Source of the DNA: Ophioceras dolichostomum
Taxonomy: Eukaryota; Ascomycota; Sordariomycetes; Magnaporthales; Ophioceraceae
Direction of reading: 5' to 3'
Assembly: GCA_003049485.1 (NCBI GenBank)
Contig: PYST01000040.1
Coordinates: forward strand, 1 to 64,000
DNA: 64,000 nt
Of this stretch, positions 45,557 through 57,517 are shown piece by piece (the stretch's first letter is position 1; each line of letters begins with the position of its first letter). Position numbers and translations under genes: made by a program. The notes beneath the pieces are model-generated. The model did no database searches, was not told the origin of the DNA, and saw only the letters and a program-made list of their open reading frames with translations.

Positions 45557-47460
45557 TGCTGCTGGTCAGTATGCTGTAAAGGCCTGTTGCCGAGAAGCGC
45601 ATTGAGGGCCACGACTAAAAAAAGCTGAGGAGCACATCGAGACGAGATGCTTACCGTTGAAATCTAATACGCCGAGCGAGAGTGGCTGGTTAGGGCCAGA
45701 CAAAGACGAACAAGACAGGAAAATCGTCGTCTGCGCTTCATGCGCAAGTCACGTCCAAACAAAAAAACGCGTTTAGAAGGATGATGGAGCAACGGCCCCT
45801 GCCCCATTGATGTCATCCTCTGTACGATTTCATTGGCTGGCTACACAGGTACGCCCCGCTATTTACTACCTAAGTACCCAAGTACCACTAATTCAACTTC
45901 CCCCAAGCGTTGGTATAATGATGGGCTATTGCAAACGAACAACAAAGAAAAGGATAGCATTGTCAGTAGGCAAATCGTAAGACCAAAAGTTACGAAGTGA
46001 GCTGGAAAGATTCTGGTGAAGACGGTACTGGCTGTTGGCGAGTGCAAGCCGAGAGGACCAGCCGGACTGACGTTGAACTATTCGATGACATGGGTATACG
46101 CAGAAGCCTGAGTGCCGAAGAGCCTCATTGATCGATCTCTACAAAGACATCAACCATTCTTTTCGAAAGCCACCAGTGGTCATAAAATCCAACCCCCGCT
46201 AGGAAAATAACTTTTGGTATGCAAATTATTGAGCTCTTATCTGGTTGTAGCAGATTTTCAGCTAACTTTTGAAAGCTAGGACTGCTGTCGAGTCTCAACT
46301 GAGCCCTCTCGACCGAGCTTCTTGTCAAGGAGAACCATTGGGGGAGGGTCGCACCTGCCCATCTTCGTCCAGTTTGGAGCAGGGGGTAACCGATTTCTCC
46401 CCTATTGTCCTATTGTTCTATCGTCCTATTGTTTCCCTATTCGGCGAATGAGCCTAGGAGATTCCGTCACATGATGAGCCACGAAGCCATTATTGTTCTC
46501 TCCTGTCCCTTTAATGCGACTTGTTGCAGCGAAGCAACTTCCGCTCTCTCACAACCTCACCAAACACAGTTCTCCTCCGTCCGCGTGCGTTCGTTGGAGA
46601 TACATAGGCTTTTCAGAGCCACGGCGCCTGGTTGAACATATTTCTATTGCGCCCTCTTTTCTGTTCTGCCACCTTCTTATTTCTAGTTGCTACCCCAAAA
46701 GTGCTTCGCGTGTTGGTCCAGGTGGCTCTCAACAGCTGAAGCCTTCCGCTCTTGGGATCTGTTCACTTCAGGAGGCACCGCGAATCCCCCGCTGTTGGAA
46801 TCGGTATGTGACCTTCCTAGGAGATGCTCCTTCCAGTTCTCACCCTTGCCTACGAGTTCTTCGAGCCTCTGGTTGTGATCACCACGTCCCAGACTCTGAT
46901 ACGTCAGGCTCTGGGCAGCTTGAGCATTTTGGCGTCTTCCTGTGGCAAACGCACCCATCCCTGCCTTCCTGCTCCTTACCTATTGAGGGTCGTTTGCTGC
47001 ATTGCGCGACCTCATTTTCCTGCACATCTCTCCTTGTCTACCATCCAACGCTCGCCTGGTTTTCCAGCCGCCTCAAGCAAACCCGGCATCAAGTGACTGC
47101 CCCAGCTGCTGGACCCAGAAAATTGTGCTTCAGCTCTCTGATACAGACACAAACACTATTCCGCCTCATCGGCACCACAGCGTGATCTCGTGCCCAGCCC
47201 ACCGTCCCAGCTTCCTCTTCAATTTCGCAACACTGAAAGAGCCATCCGCTGAACCAGAGTCACAACCACCACCTAGAGTCACTTGACTGATCACTGGCGC
47301 ACCCAACCTCAACCTTAGTGCACAGGTTCAAACGTCTTCCCGCTTCTCACGGCTTCCTCACGCACGCCAGCAGGCGCAAGCAGCAAAGCACATTGAGAAT
47401 AGACGACCAGCTCGTACTGAAAGAGCTTCGGCATTAGAGACGTCACCCCTGCCATCAATC
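45557..47460. promoter_or_regulatory. Divergent promoter region, POM152 / UCH37-like gene
   Basis: About 1.9 kb with no supportable gene. It contains a tandem cctattgt-type repeat at 46399-46442 and CTACCTAAGTACC-type motifs near 45866-45888. The right half is pyrimidine-rich, as in long fungal leaders, and carries a motif-free 230-codon frame (46493-47185). Confidence 0.45.
46399..46442 (+). repeat. Tandem repeat of cctattgt(t/c)
   Basis: About five imperfect 9-10 bp copies in a row, in the long 5' region of the UCH37-like gene. Confidence 0.75.
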
Positions 47461-49758
47461 ATGAGGACCCGAAGAAAGTTAGCTGCCAAGGGCGGTAAGG
47501 TCGCCCCTGATGTCCCCGCGGCAGTCTCGCCTAAGGAGGCCTCTTCCAAAGCCTCGCCGCGCAAGTCTGGTGAGGAGATAGTCGCCAAGACAGCCGCCGA
47601 CCAGCAAACCGACCAGCCAGTCGACCAGCCGGCCAGCCAGCCAATCGATCAGCCGGCCGATCAGCCGGTCGACCAGCCGGTCGACCAGCCGGCTGAGGAG
47701 CCCGCCTCAGTGAGACGGTCGGGCCGGACGCGCAAAGCCGTGTCCTATAAGGAGATCAGCGAGGGTAATATCAACCGCGAGGTCCCCGTCACCACTACCA
47801 CTCCCCCGGCCAAGCGCCGTCGCAAAGAGCCCGCCGACGCGGCCGACAAGGTAGACGCTATCGACGCCGCCGCCGACGGCGAGCCCAAGGCGAAGCGCAA
47901 TGCCACCAAGGGCATCAGTTACAGCGAGCCCGAGGACGTCAGCCTTGAGGACGTACTCAAGAAACTTGACCCCGAGGAGGCCAAGGAGTTTGAGGGCTGG
48001 GTTGAGCTTGAGTCTGAGCCGGTACGTCACTGCCCCTGCACATATCCTATCCCCTCTGGTGTGACTCCTCTGGGCTGCTGCCAAGGCGAGCTCGCCTGCT
48101 GACTCTCAGGTACGAAACAGGCCCAATTCAACTACATCCTGCACGAGCTGGGCGTGAAGGGCGTGCGGGTTCATGAGATGGTCAGCTTCGACGCTGAGGA
48201 ATTGCTGTAAGTCCATCGTGGAACCGCCGTGGAGATGCCAAGCTGGCTCGCCCCCTACCGGCTCGGTGGAGTTGGAGAGATTCTTTTTTTGCAATGCTAA
48301 CTGTGACCGTATTGCCCAGGGCTCCCGCTTATGGATTCATCTTCCTCTTCCAAGCCGACGAGCACACGTGGGAGCCGAATGAGGCCGCCATCGCCAGGCC
48401 GGAAGGGGTTTGGTACTCGAATCAGGTACGAACCTCGCGGCTGCAGATCCACCACGCCTCCCCCCCTTTTCCATATAGCCTCCTGATTGACTGACAATTT
48501 GGCGCAATGAAATTGATTGTTCAGATCGCCTCGAACTCCTGCGCCTCGGTCGCGCTGCTGAACATCCTCATGAACGGCAAGGACGTGGAGCTGGGCGACA
48601 AGCTGCAGAAGTTCAAACAGCTCACAGCGGACCTCATCCCTCCCCACCGTGGCGACCATCTTGCAAGGGATGCGCTCATTCGGACGACACACAACTCCTT
48701 CGCCCGGTATGTTTCATTCAATTTGTCTACTTGGCACTTACTGCGTGTCTGGCCTGACTCAATATCAGGCCCGCGTTTCGTTTGCCTCCGAGATCACGAT
48801 GGTACTGACGGCCCGCACACAAATGACCCCCCTTAGCCGGCTCGACCTCTTGTCCGAGGACATTCTCTTGCAGAACAACCTCGACGATAGCAAGAAGAAG
48901 GTCGTGAAGACCAAGTCCCGCAAGTCGACCAAGGCCAGCAAGGCCGCGGCCGGCGACGCCCGGCCCCAGCACTACGTGGCGTACGTCCCTGTGGACGGTA
49001 AGCTCTGGGAGCTGGATGGCCTTGACGCGGGCGCCATCTGCCTGGGTAAGTCCTTGATCCTTTTTGGCGCTTGCCCATTCAATCTCTACTCAACTATCTT
49101 TGTCATCTGAACTTTCATCCCACTCCCCGCCAATCGACGCGGAGCACGACTCCGGTGATTCGCTGACCGACCCACCGACTGAGTGACTAACTGACTGGTC
49201 CAAACCACCCGCAATATAGGCGAGTACGAGGGGAACTGGGCAGCCGCCGCGCTGCCCCTCATCTACCAGAAGGCGCTCTCCTACGGGCTGAACGCCACGC
49301 TCATGGCCATGTGCCACAGCCCCGTCGAGTCCCTGCGCGCGCAGATCGCGCAGAATATCGCCAGCCTCGTGGCGCTGCAGGAGGAGACGGACCGGCGCGA
49401 CGGCTGGGAGATCTTTAGGGGAGATCAGGCCACGTGGGTCGACGGCACCAACGACGCCGACCTAGCCGAGCTGGGCCTCACCGCCGCGGACATCATCAAC
49501 ACGGCCGTCGACCCAGCCTTCCTGGAGGGCATCTCGCCCCGGAGCGACCTCACGGCCAAGAGCGCCATGGAGCTCGCCGCCACGCTGGAGGAGGTGCAGC
49601 GCCAGCTCAAGTCCGAGTACCGCGAGGAGAACACGACGATGCAGGAGAGCATCGACGTGGGCAAGCGCCGCCGCATGGACTTCACGCCGGCGATCCACAC
49701 GTGGATCAACAAGCTGGCTGGCAAGGGGAAGCTGCAGGCTCTGGGCGAGTCTGGGTGA
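47461..49758 (+). CDS. Ubiquitin carboxyl-terminal hydrolase, peptidase C12 (UCH37/UCHL5-like)
   Basis: Cysteine deubiquitinase. Six exons (47461-48021, 48121-48206, 48320-48425, 48525-48706, 48837-49045, 49220-49758) join in phase to 560 residues. The UCH core starts near residue 180: FEGWVELESEPAQFNYIL, GFIFLFQ, the catalytic Cys in NSCASVALLNILMN (about 257), THNSFAR, the catalytic His in HYVAYVPVDG (about 357) and Asp in WELDG. The C-terminal helical region (SLRAQIAQNIASLVALQEE) and its ending match the UCH37 tail that binds the proteasome or INO80 in other organisms. The roughly 180-residue N-terminal extension is unusual: it has a DQPxDQP repeat, RRSGRTRKAVSY and the NLS-like PAKRRRKEP, suggesting a nuclear protein. 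The catalytic Cys neighbourhood (NSC rather than NAC) is a mild change. A cryptic frame within intron 4 (48707-48836) was skipped because the family sequence continues directly at LDLLSEDI. Confidence 0.9.
47599..47697 (+). repeat. DQPV/DQPA-coding tandem repeat
   Basis: About eight 12-bp units of the form gaccagccggtc encode DQPV, DQPA or SQPI in the N-terminal extension of the UCH37-like gene. Near-identical codons point to recent slippage expansion. Confidence 0.85.
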
Positions 49759-50253
49759 GCAAGTTTGCTCGATAAGTCCCTGGGTAGGTAGGTAGGCTGT
49801 GAAATGAGGGCTTGCAGCAGTTAGTGATGGTGGGATTATGATCGATCAGCTTTGCTTTCATATCTCATCTAGATGGAGAAAAGGGCTCCATCCAGCTTAA
49901 ACTTGTACCAGCTTAGCGATGCACGGGACGTCTGTCGGTCGACGCCTTACTTCTTTGAGCTCAATCACTTCTCGGTAATAGCTGCGAAGCACTGCGCGAT
50001 TCTGAGCTCTAGCCTAGTTTAACTAGAAGAAATTATTGTCGATGTTGAAGATACTATGTTTAGGGTAGAGGAGTATCATTGGGTTGAGGCGCCCCTGAAG
50101 GTTGATGGCATCAGCTGCAAGGCACCGCTTATGTAATCCGGGGGAGCTCGTACCCCAAATCGAGAACGCAACCTTTCCGTCCTTCCCGTCGGCAGTTAGT
50201 TCCTCCCCGCGTAGAACCCAGCAAGCCAACAACGGACCAGGCGATTCCTTGCG
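49759..50253. other. Intergenic region between the UCH37-like gene and GAA1
   Basis: Tandem genes 0.5 kb apart. A GGTAGGTAGGTAGG run lies right after the UCH37-like stop (about 49784-49796). No gene is supported. The GAA1 promoter must be in the right half. Confidence 0.45.
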
Positions 50254-52482
50254 ATGCCGCGTCTACTGTGTAAGTCTATTCCTCCACTCCAGACGCATTT
50301 GCCATCCCAATTCGAGTGGTGGTGGCGGACAGAGAGCTCCTCTCACAGGACATGAGGCCGCAGTTGTTTAAACTCCAAAGCTGACAGCTGGCGGAATGCG
50401 AACACCACCCACCCCCACCACAAACCAGCCTCGGTCCTGAGCTTGCGGCGGGATCCGCGCCTGCTGAAGCTACCGCCGTACCTTTCGTTATTGTGCATAA
50501 TCGTCGGCATCGCGTCGTTGGTGGTGCTCCCGCTGGACAGCTACTCGAGGCGGACGTACATCTCGGAGAACGCGCTGCTGCCCGGGCAGGTCCACACGTA
50601 CTTTGGCGGCAGCGACCAGAATGTCTTCCGGGCGTACAAGCACGAGGTGACCCGGCTGGAGGATAAGACCAATGTTGGGTGAGTTCGGTTCCTACTTTCT
50701 GTCTTTCTACGTCTGCCGTCGTCTCTTCTTGTTCCAATGCCCCCGGACAGACAGACATGGTCGAGTGGGGACTGACAGGTCTGGGACATTACCACACAGA
50801 GTGAACGACAAGCTCGAGAGCATCCTAAAGGGCGTGGGGCTCAAAGTCGCCCGGCAGAACTTCACCTACACCTCATCCGGCACCACGCACTCCGGCCAAA
50901 ACGTCTACGCGATCCTCCAAGCTCCCCGCGGCGACGCGACCGAGGCGATCGTGCTCCTCGCGCCCTGGCGCAACGTCAAGGACGAGTTCAACTCCAACGG
51001 CGTGGCCCTCGCGCTGACCCTCGCGCGCTACTTCCGGCGCTGGTCGCTCTGGTCCAAGGACATCATCTTCCTCCTGCCCCCCGACGCGCTCGCCGGCCCG
51101 CAGGCCTGGGTGGACGCCTACCACGACGCGCACGACCCTTCCCGCGTCGCGGCCCTCCCCCTGAAGTCCGGCGCGCTGCAGGGCGCGGTGGCGATCGACT
51201 ACGCGGCGGCTCGCGGCGAGTCGCGGTTCGAGAGCGTGCACATCGCGTACGACGGCACGAACGGCCAGCTGCCGAATCTGGACCTGATCAACAGCGTCGT
51301 CAACATCGCGGGCGGGCAGATGGGAATGGGCGTCTCGCTGCAGGAGATGTGGCGGCACGATAATGGGTACAGGGATAGGCTGCGCACGATGCTAAGGGGC
51401 ATGTTCCGCCAGGCCGTGGGCGCGGCCACGGGCGCGCACTCGTGCTTCATGGCGTACCACGTCGACGCCGTCACGCTGTCGCCGTTCGGGGAGGGGTGGC
51501 AGGACGAGATGGCCATGGGCAGGGTCGTCGAGGGCACGTTCCGGTCGCTCAACAACCTGCTCGAGCACCTGCACCAGAGCTTCTTCTTTTATCTGCTCAT
51601 GCACAAGGAGCGCTTCGTCAGCATCGGCACGTACCTGCCCAGCGCCATGCTCGTCGCGGTGAACTTCAGCATCATGTCCATCGCGGCGTGGTTCAAGAGC
51701 GGTCAGGCGGGAGGAGGAGGAGCTGGGGCAGGTACAGCGGTGGTGGCGAAGGCGGCAACGGAGGGGGACGCGGGGGACAAGAAGAAGGCGGACTCGCCCA
51801 CGCAGACCTTGGAGAGGGAACTCTTCCTGCCGCTGGGCGTGGTCGCCAGTTGCCAGTTCCTCGGCGCGGTCCCCCTCTATCTCTTCAACCACCTATCCGC
51901 CAGCGTGAGTTCTACGATTCCACAATTTGACTATCATATATTGACGGAAAACCCGACTGACTCTCTCTCCCAAAACAGCTTCTCCAACCCGCCTTCCTCA
52001 TCTTCACAGCCCTCAACGCCGCCCTCCCGCACATCATCTCCTTCGCCCTGACGACCCGCCGACGCCAGCGCCCCGCGACGGCGCAGCAGTACGAGCTCAT
52101 CAAGTGCTTCTCGCTCCTCCTGCTGGGCATGTTCCTCTCCTCGCTCGCGACCCTCAACTTCTCGCTCGCCTTCGTGGTCGGCCTGCTGGCCACCCCGCTG
52201 ACCTTCACCAGGCCCTTTTTTCAGGAGTCTTCTTCTCGCTGGACCGCCGCGGCGCTGCTCAACCTGGCCTCTCCTCCGGTGGTGCTCATCGCCGCCTGCG
52301 CGGCCTGGCGGCTGGACGTCGGCGAGGTGCTCCGCGAGGCGGCGTTCGGCTGGGACGTGTGGGGCATGTACACTGCTGTTGTGGTGTGGTGCGTGTGGTG
52401 GCCGGCCTGGCTGGCGGGCTCGGTCGTCGTGCTGGGAAGGCCTGCTGGGGCGGAGGAGACGAAGAAGGCGAAGGCTGCGTGA
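50254..52482 (+). CDS. GAA1: GPI transamidase complex subunit GAA1
   Basis: Endoplasmic reticulum membrane subunit of the complex that attaches GPI anchors to proteins; Gaa1 resembles M28 peptidases and joins the lipid to the substrate. Four exons (50254-50269, 50429-50678, 50800-51904, 51979-52482) join in phase to 624 residues. The first exon is just MPRLL plus one base, and exon 2 restores SSVLSLRRDPRLLKLPPYL. A first membrane helix follows (SLLCIIVGIASLVVLPL), then a lumenal domain with LPGQVHTYFGG, NVYAILQAPRGD, EAIVLLAPW and a YHVDAVTLSPFG region. Several C-terminal helices include LIKCFSLLLLGMFLSSLA and FSLAFVVGLLATPLTF. A Gly/Ala/Lys-rich linker sits at about 51710-51790. The gene is convergent with RPN9. 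Confidence 0.93.
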
Positions 52483-52993
52483 CCCCTCTCGCTGTAGTCA
52501 TCTGGGGATAAATGTCGGAAGATATGTCCGCGAGTCTTGTGATTCTTATGTACATAATACACCAGCTGTTATTAAAGGGTCTTGTGGAGGGCACCGCAGA
52601 CGTTCTCGGGTTTGAACAGGACGATATCATCAATGGAGAAGAAAAAAAAGAGTACTTGGTTTTCGGAAATGAGGGGTTTACGGCGTCATGAGATCTAGGA
52701 ACTACGGTTGGCAAAACTGAATGTAAAAGCAATAGATGGGCTTGCCGTGAAATTCGAAGTGATTCTCGCCTAGGTTTTCCGGCTTCGTCGTATTGATATC
52801 GACCCTGAACGGACCCCTCTGAACGGACCCCTCAAGCCGTGGCCCTTTGTTAGGGTCTTCTACGCCCGCGTCTAGTGGTTATGATACATTGTTGAACTGA
52901 AGAAGCCCACAAAAGCATGCGAGGCCCAACAGGCCAAAGAGCCCTTTTGCTTCCCTTTCCCCCCCTTCATTCACCCATTTCCACCGCCGAACA
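52483..52993. other. Convergent 3' intergenic region, GAA1 / RPN9
   Basis: Half a kilobase holding the two 3' UTRs. A short direct repeat, tgaacggacccct, occurs twice near 52807-52832. Nothing else is seen. Confidence 0.45.
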
Positions 52994-54258
52994 TCACGCC
53001 GCCCAAACGTCCTGACCGACGCTCTCGATCCAATTGCCGAGCTGGTTGACGCTCTGGTCCCAGTCCTTGAGCCGCAGACGCATGTTATCGATCTGCTTCA
53101 TGTCGAGCACCTTGGGCTGCACCCAGTTGATGTGCGCCACCTGGTCGACCTGGTCGATCGTGCCCCGCAGCAGTCCAAGGCTCAGCGCCTTCATGACGAG
53201 GTGCTCGATCTCGTCCACGTCGACCTTGGTCTCCCGCGAGATGGTGGCGAAGGTCATGGCGCGGTCGTGGGGCGGGCGGCGGAACACGGCCTCGGTCAGG
53301 GCCGCGAGGTACATCTTCTGGCGCAGCTGCGCGCCGTGGCGGGCTAGCAGCGGGTTGGAGCCGATGTGGCCCGAGAGCACGTCGAATGCGGCCAGGTCGC
53401 CCCTGTTGAAGGCGAAGAGGAGGTCGCGCAGCCAGGCGTCCGACTTTTGGGAAGCGAGGGCGTCGAGGATCGGGTGCAGGAGGAGCTCGCCGAAGTTGTA
53501 GATCGAAGTCGAGACCAACGCGGCGATGGCCAGGTCGTAGGCCCGGGACCGCCGCTCCTCGGCCGTCAGCTGGGCAATGTCGATGCAGGCGAGGTACAGG
53601 AGCGCGTTGCGGTAGTAGCTCGCGAAGTCGGCCTTGGCCTGGTACCAGTCGGCGTTGCAGCCGTAGAAGGCCGCGTTGACCACCGTGTCGACGTTGTCCA
53701 GGTTGTCCAGCACCCGCTCCGCCCGGTCCAGGTCCTTGCGCGCGCCGTCCGAGTCCTTGAGCTCCAGCTTCGTCCGCGCCACCGCGATGAGCGCGAACAC
53801 GAATGCGTCCTGTGAGTCCTCGTGGTCGACCTTCTTGGCCGCCGCCTCGAGGAACTGTAACCGTTCTTGGCGATCTGTGGTGGAGGTTGAGTTTAGCTTT
53901 GTTTGTTCAAGGGATTGTCTCAAGAGCTGTGGTTCCGTTGTCTCGGTTTGTTTTTCTTCTTCTTCAGTAGTTGCTACATGCTACACGCACCTTTACATTG
54001 TGACGCCGCCTTCAGGGCCAGGTCCACGAGCTTGAGCTGGTTGATCTTGTCCGCAAACTTAAGGATAAACACCTTGTAGAATTGCAGTCGTCGGGGCCCG
54101 CTAGATGGGATGTTGAAGAACTCGACGAGGGCGTCTGTGAGCTGGTGCCATAGTTTCTTCTCCCAAAGGTCCTCAAACTGTAGAATCAGGCCCTGCAGCT
54201 CCTCTGGGGCCTCCTCCCTTTGCTCGGCGAGGAAGTCGGCTATCGTGTCCACATTCAT
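52994..54258 (-). CDS. RPN9: 26S proteasome regulatory particle lid subunit RPN9
   Basis: Non-ATPase lid subunit (PSMD13) that helps assemble and stabilise the 19S particle. Two exons (54258-53991 and 53874-52994) join in phase to 382 residues, the normal length. The N-terminal helical repeats include FLAEQREEAPEELQGLILQ and LEFFNIP-like segments, then DRQERLQFLEAAAKKV. The C-terminal PCI module has FGELLLHPIL, LLFAFNRGDLAAFDVL, then FATISRETKVDVDEIEHLV (winged helix) and VLDMKQIDNMRLRLKDW. The ATG at 54258 was chosen over an earlier in-frame one because MNVDTIADFL fits the family start. Divergent from NUO40. Confidence 0.95.
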
Positions 54259-55000
54259 GGCGGCGGAGGATAAATCTGGAAAAAAGTCGATCGATACTGA
54301 GGTGTCAATTCTCTTCAACAAAGATTATTGAAGTTGGAGATGGCGTGGGACGGTGGTAGGGTGGGCGTTGTGTGAAATGGCGGGTGGTGAGAATCGTTGG
54401 CTGTACGTTGATGTTGGAGCCTCCGAGCTATGGGTGGGCTGGATGCTCGCCGCCTTGTTGCTTGATTGACGCGGCTGGGTGCAGCCTGCTACGGTTCTTG
54501 GAGGATCGAGTTCAAAAGTGGTGAGAAAAAGAGTATCGGGCGTGGAAGTGGGTCTCTTCAGCACCAAGAGCGCACTGTAGAGATCGCTATTTGTTCAAGT
54601 CTCTAGGCGGCCTCTTACCTGAAAGATTCCCGGCGATCTTGCGGGACAGAAGGTTCAGTGGTAATCATGCCCTGAAAGACTGCTAGAAGGTCCGGTTGCG
54701 CTATCCAGGAGCACGGACCATCGTCTTTTCCGCATCACTGTTGTTCCTGGCACCCCCAATTTTTGCTGCTGCCACCCTGCCAGCTGTCTGCCAAGTGCCC
54801 ACTCATCAGCTTCAATCTGGCCCCACACGTGATCGCACCCGCCTACCAGCTCCAAGCAATTGGCAATTGGCTCCCGACATCCGAGGTGGGATGTTGAGAG
54901 GAAGCTCCGAACGACGACAAGAGAGCTCCGCGACGGACCACGATTCGGCCTCAATTGGACCGCGTACAGCTCTGCCCCCTATCCCCTGATTCAGGAAAGG
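54259..55000. promoter_or_regulatory. Divergent promoter region, RPN9 / NUO40
   Basis: About 0.74 kb between two divergent ATGs. I looked for the yeast-type proteasome-associated element GGTGGCAAA and did not find it. No TATA box is clear. Confidence 0.4.
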
Positions 55001-56962
55001 ATGTCGACCTTCCCGACCGCAGTGCGGTCGACGCAAAAGGTCGCGCAGAGCGTCCTCCGCCGGCCAATTTCAGATGTCGCGATTACGCGCACCGGCAAAC
55101 CCATCATTCGGACACAAGGCGGGAGGTATGCTTTGACCTGCTCGCACCCCCTGAGCGTCTCTGGATGCTGTAGAGCAACTTGCTGACCCTTTATTCTTCA
55201 TAGATCATCGCTCGGAGGTGCGCAATCCCTCACTAAACGATTTCCAAGCCTGAACACCCCCCATTCGTTCGGATCGAACGGCTTCTAATCATGATAGAAC
55301 CACCAACGAACAGGTCACACCGCGACGGTATTTGGCGCAAGCGGGCAGCTGGGACGGTATATCGTCAATAGACTAGGTGGGTTTGCATCTGGGATTCTCC
55401 CCTCGTGAGATCCAGGAGAGCTTTTGTCCCTTGTTAGGTCGAGCTTTCAGCTGACAGGTGCCCCCTTTTGCTGTTTCTAGCCCGGCAAGGATGCAACGTC
55501 GTCGTACCCTTCCGCGAAGAGATGACCAAGCGTCATCTCAAGGTGGCGGGAGACCTTGGCAGGGTTACTTTCATTGTGAGAGATGCTTCCTCTATGCCTC
55601 CGTCCCTTGCTCAGGAGCTCGATTGATCAGAGACCCGAATGCTCCAGAGCCTATATGTTGAAGGGCTCAAATACTCACTATTCTATTGCCGCCGACGACA
55701 GGAGTACGACCTGCGAAACACTGCTTCGATCGAGGAGAGCGTGAGGCACTCGGACATGGTCTACAACCTCGTTGGTCGTAACTACCCGACTAAGTGAGTT
55801 CAGCATGGCGATTCGCGTCCTCTCCGATATAACCGCTGCATTGTTGTTGAATCTGCGCGCCGATTGGCCCAGGCGAGATGGGTGGATTACTATGGGCGAA
55901 CATTCTATGCTAGAGGTGCTCAGGGATCCTCGCTTTTGCAAACAAGCAGAGGTGACATTGGATAGGCTTGAGTCACTGAGGCAGGATCAGGACTTGGCTG
56001 GGAGTGACACAGTGAGGCTAACAAGGTGGGCTATGTGCCTACTCTAGGAACTTCACTTTAGAGGATGTCCATGTCGAGGGAGCCGAGCGCATCGCCGAGG
56101 CCGTGGCCAAGTACGATGTCGATCGCTTCATCCATGTCTCGTCGCACAGCGTGAGCCTGGACTCGCCTTCAGAGTTCTACCGCACAAAGGCGCGTGGCGA
56201 GCAGGTCGTCAGGAGCATCTTCCCTGAGACAACCATCGTCCGGCCCGCGCCCATCTTCGGCTTTGAGGACAACATCCTGCTGAAGCTGGCAGGCGTCATG
56301 CACCTCTTCACCGCAAACCACATGCAAGAGAGATTTTGGCCCGTCCACGTGAGTTTCGCTCCCTCATATCCCTTCACGAACCCCTGAGCTGTTGATCTCC
56401 GCCTGCATTGTTCCTATCCTTGCAGCTAGCTAACTGCGTATTATTTAGTCCATTGACCTCGGCCACGCTCTCGAGCTGATTGGGTTTGATGACACCACGG
56501 CGTCCCAGACGTTCGAGCTGTACGGGCCCAAGAACTACTCAATGGCCGAGATCGCCGAACTGGTCGACCGCGAGATCTTCAAGAAGAGGACCCATATCAA
56601 CATGCCCAAGGCTATTCTCAAACCCCTGGCTAACATCCTGAACAAGGTGCTCTGGTGGGACTCGATGTCGGCCGACGAGATTGAGCGCGAGTTCATCGAC
56701 CAGCAGATCGACCCAACGGCCAAGACGTTCCAGGACCTGGGCATCACGCCCGGCGACATCAGCAAGTACACTTACCACTACCTTGTGAGTATTTCCCCCC
56801 TTGAAACATGTGCTATTATCTCGACTGTTTGGTTGTAATTTATGGATACTGACCCCCTCTTAGCAAGGATTCCGAAGCTCGTCGGTCTACGACCTTCCCC
56901 CAGCGACGGAGAAGGAGAGGAGGGAAGAGAGGAAGTATCTCCACGTTTTGGATGACCGATGA
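55001..56962 (+). CDS. NUO40: NADH:ubiquinone oxidoreductase 40 kDa subunit (NDUFA9 / NUO40), mitochondrial
   Basis: Accessory subunit of respiratory complex I, an atypical short-chain dehydrogenase that binds NADPH at the matrix-arm base. Eight exons (55001-55125, 55204-55217, 55314-55376, 55481-55575, 55702-55793, 56048-56348, 56449-56784, 56864-56962) join in phase to 374 residues. The N-terminus is an Arg-rich presequence (MSTFPTAVRSTQKVAQSVLRR). The nucleotide-binding loop is TVFGASGQLGRYIVNRL. Other family motifs are VTFIEYDLRN, SDMVYNLVGRNYPTKNF, YDVDRFIHVSS, TIVRPAPIFGFEDNIL and QERFWPVHSIDLGHALE. The ending EERKYLHVLDDR is typical. Exon 2 is just 14 nt (RSSLGG spans it). Intron 5 is the longest at 254 bp. 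Confidence 0.95.
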
Positions 56963-57517
56963 AGAATGGTGCCAGCGGATGTGGCTGCTGTTTCTGGGGC
57001 TGCCCTGTCGTCCCCTGTGCATGAGAAGGGCGTGTTTTCGTGCAGGCATGGCTGTAGAGTGTACATATAAACCGGTCTATCTAGCTAACTTCCTAGATGA
57101 TCACTTACCCGTCGACGAGATCCGAAGCGGGGGAGAGGAGAAAAACAAATTTCTTTAAGTTCATCCAGTCTCTGAACTCTGTCCCCCAATACCTGTTCTC
57201 TTGCAGTACTTTCCTCTCGTGCTTGGCATTTTTCTTTCTCAACCCTATCCACGGTGTTTCAAAAGCCAAGGTTGAAAATCAAGAATCGATGGGCGAACGC
57301 CACTTAACATGGAGCACAACAGGTGGTCCACTTCTGTCATTCGCCCCGACTCATGCAGGATTTCAGGAAAAGTTTTGTCATCGGTTCCTCGTATTTTACA
57401 GCTGAGAGTACGGGTTTGTATTCGCATTTTCGCGCTCTCTGTTAGATCTCTGTATGATTTCTTGAGGCCGCCTCGCATCGAAACATTCTACGATCTTCTG
57501 GCTCTAGACCGAAAACG
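56963..57517. other. Intergenic region between NUO40 and EFM5
   Basis: Tandem genes with 0.55 kb between. It should hold the NUO40 3' UTR and the EFM5 promoter. No motif worth naming was found. Confidence 0.45.

Noticed and set aside
46493..47185. 230-codon reading frame upstream of the UCH37-like gene
   Set aside because: The amino-acid composition (Ser, Pro, Leu, Cys, His) is that of translated CT-rich leader DNA. There is no motif and several overlapping frames.
48707..48836. Possible extra exon within intron 4 of the UCH37-like gene
   Set aside because: A cag acceptor near 48768 and a gtactg donor would permit it, but the UCH family sequence continues directly from THNSFAR to RLDLLSEDI when the segment is removed.
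54259..54600. Rpn4-type proteasome-associated control element upstream of RPN9
   Set aside because: No GGTGGCAAA or close variant was found in either orientation.
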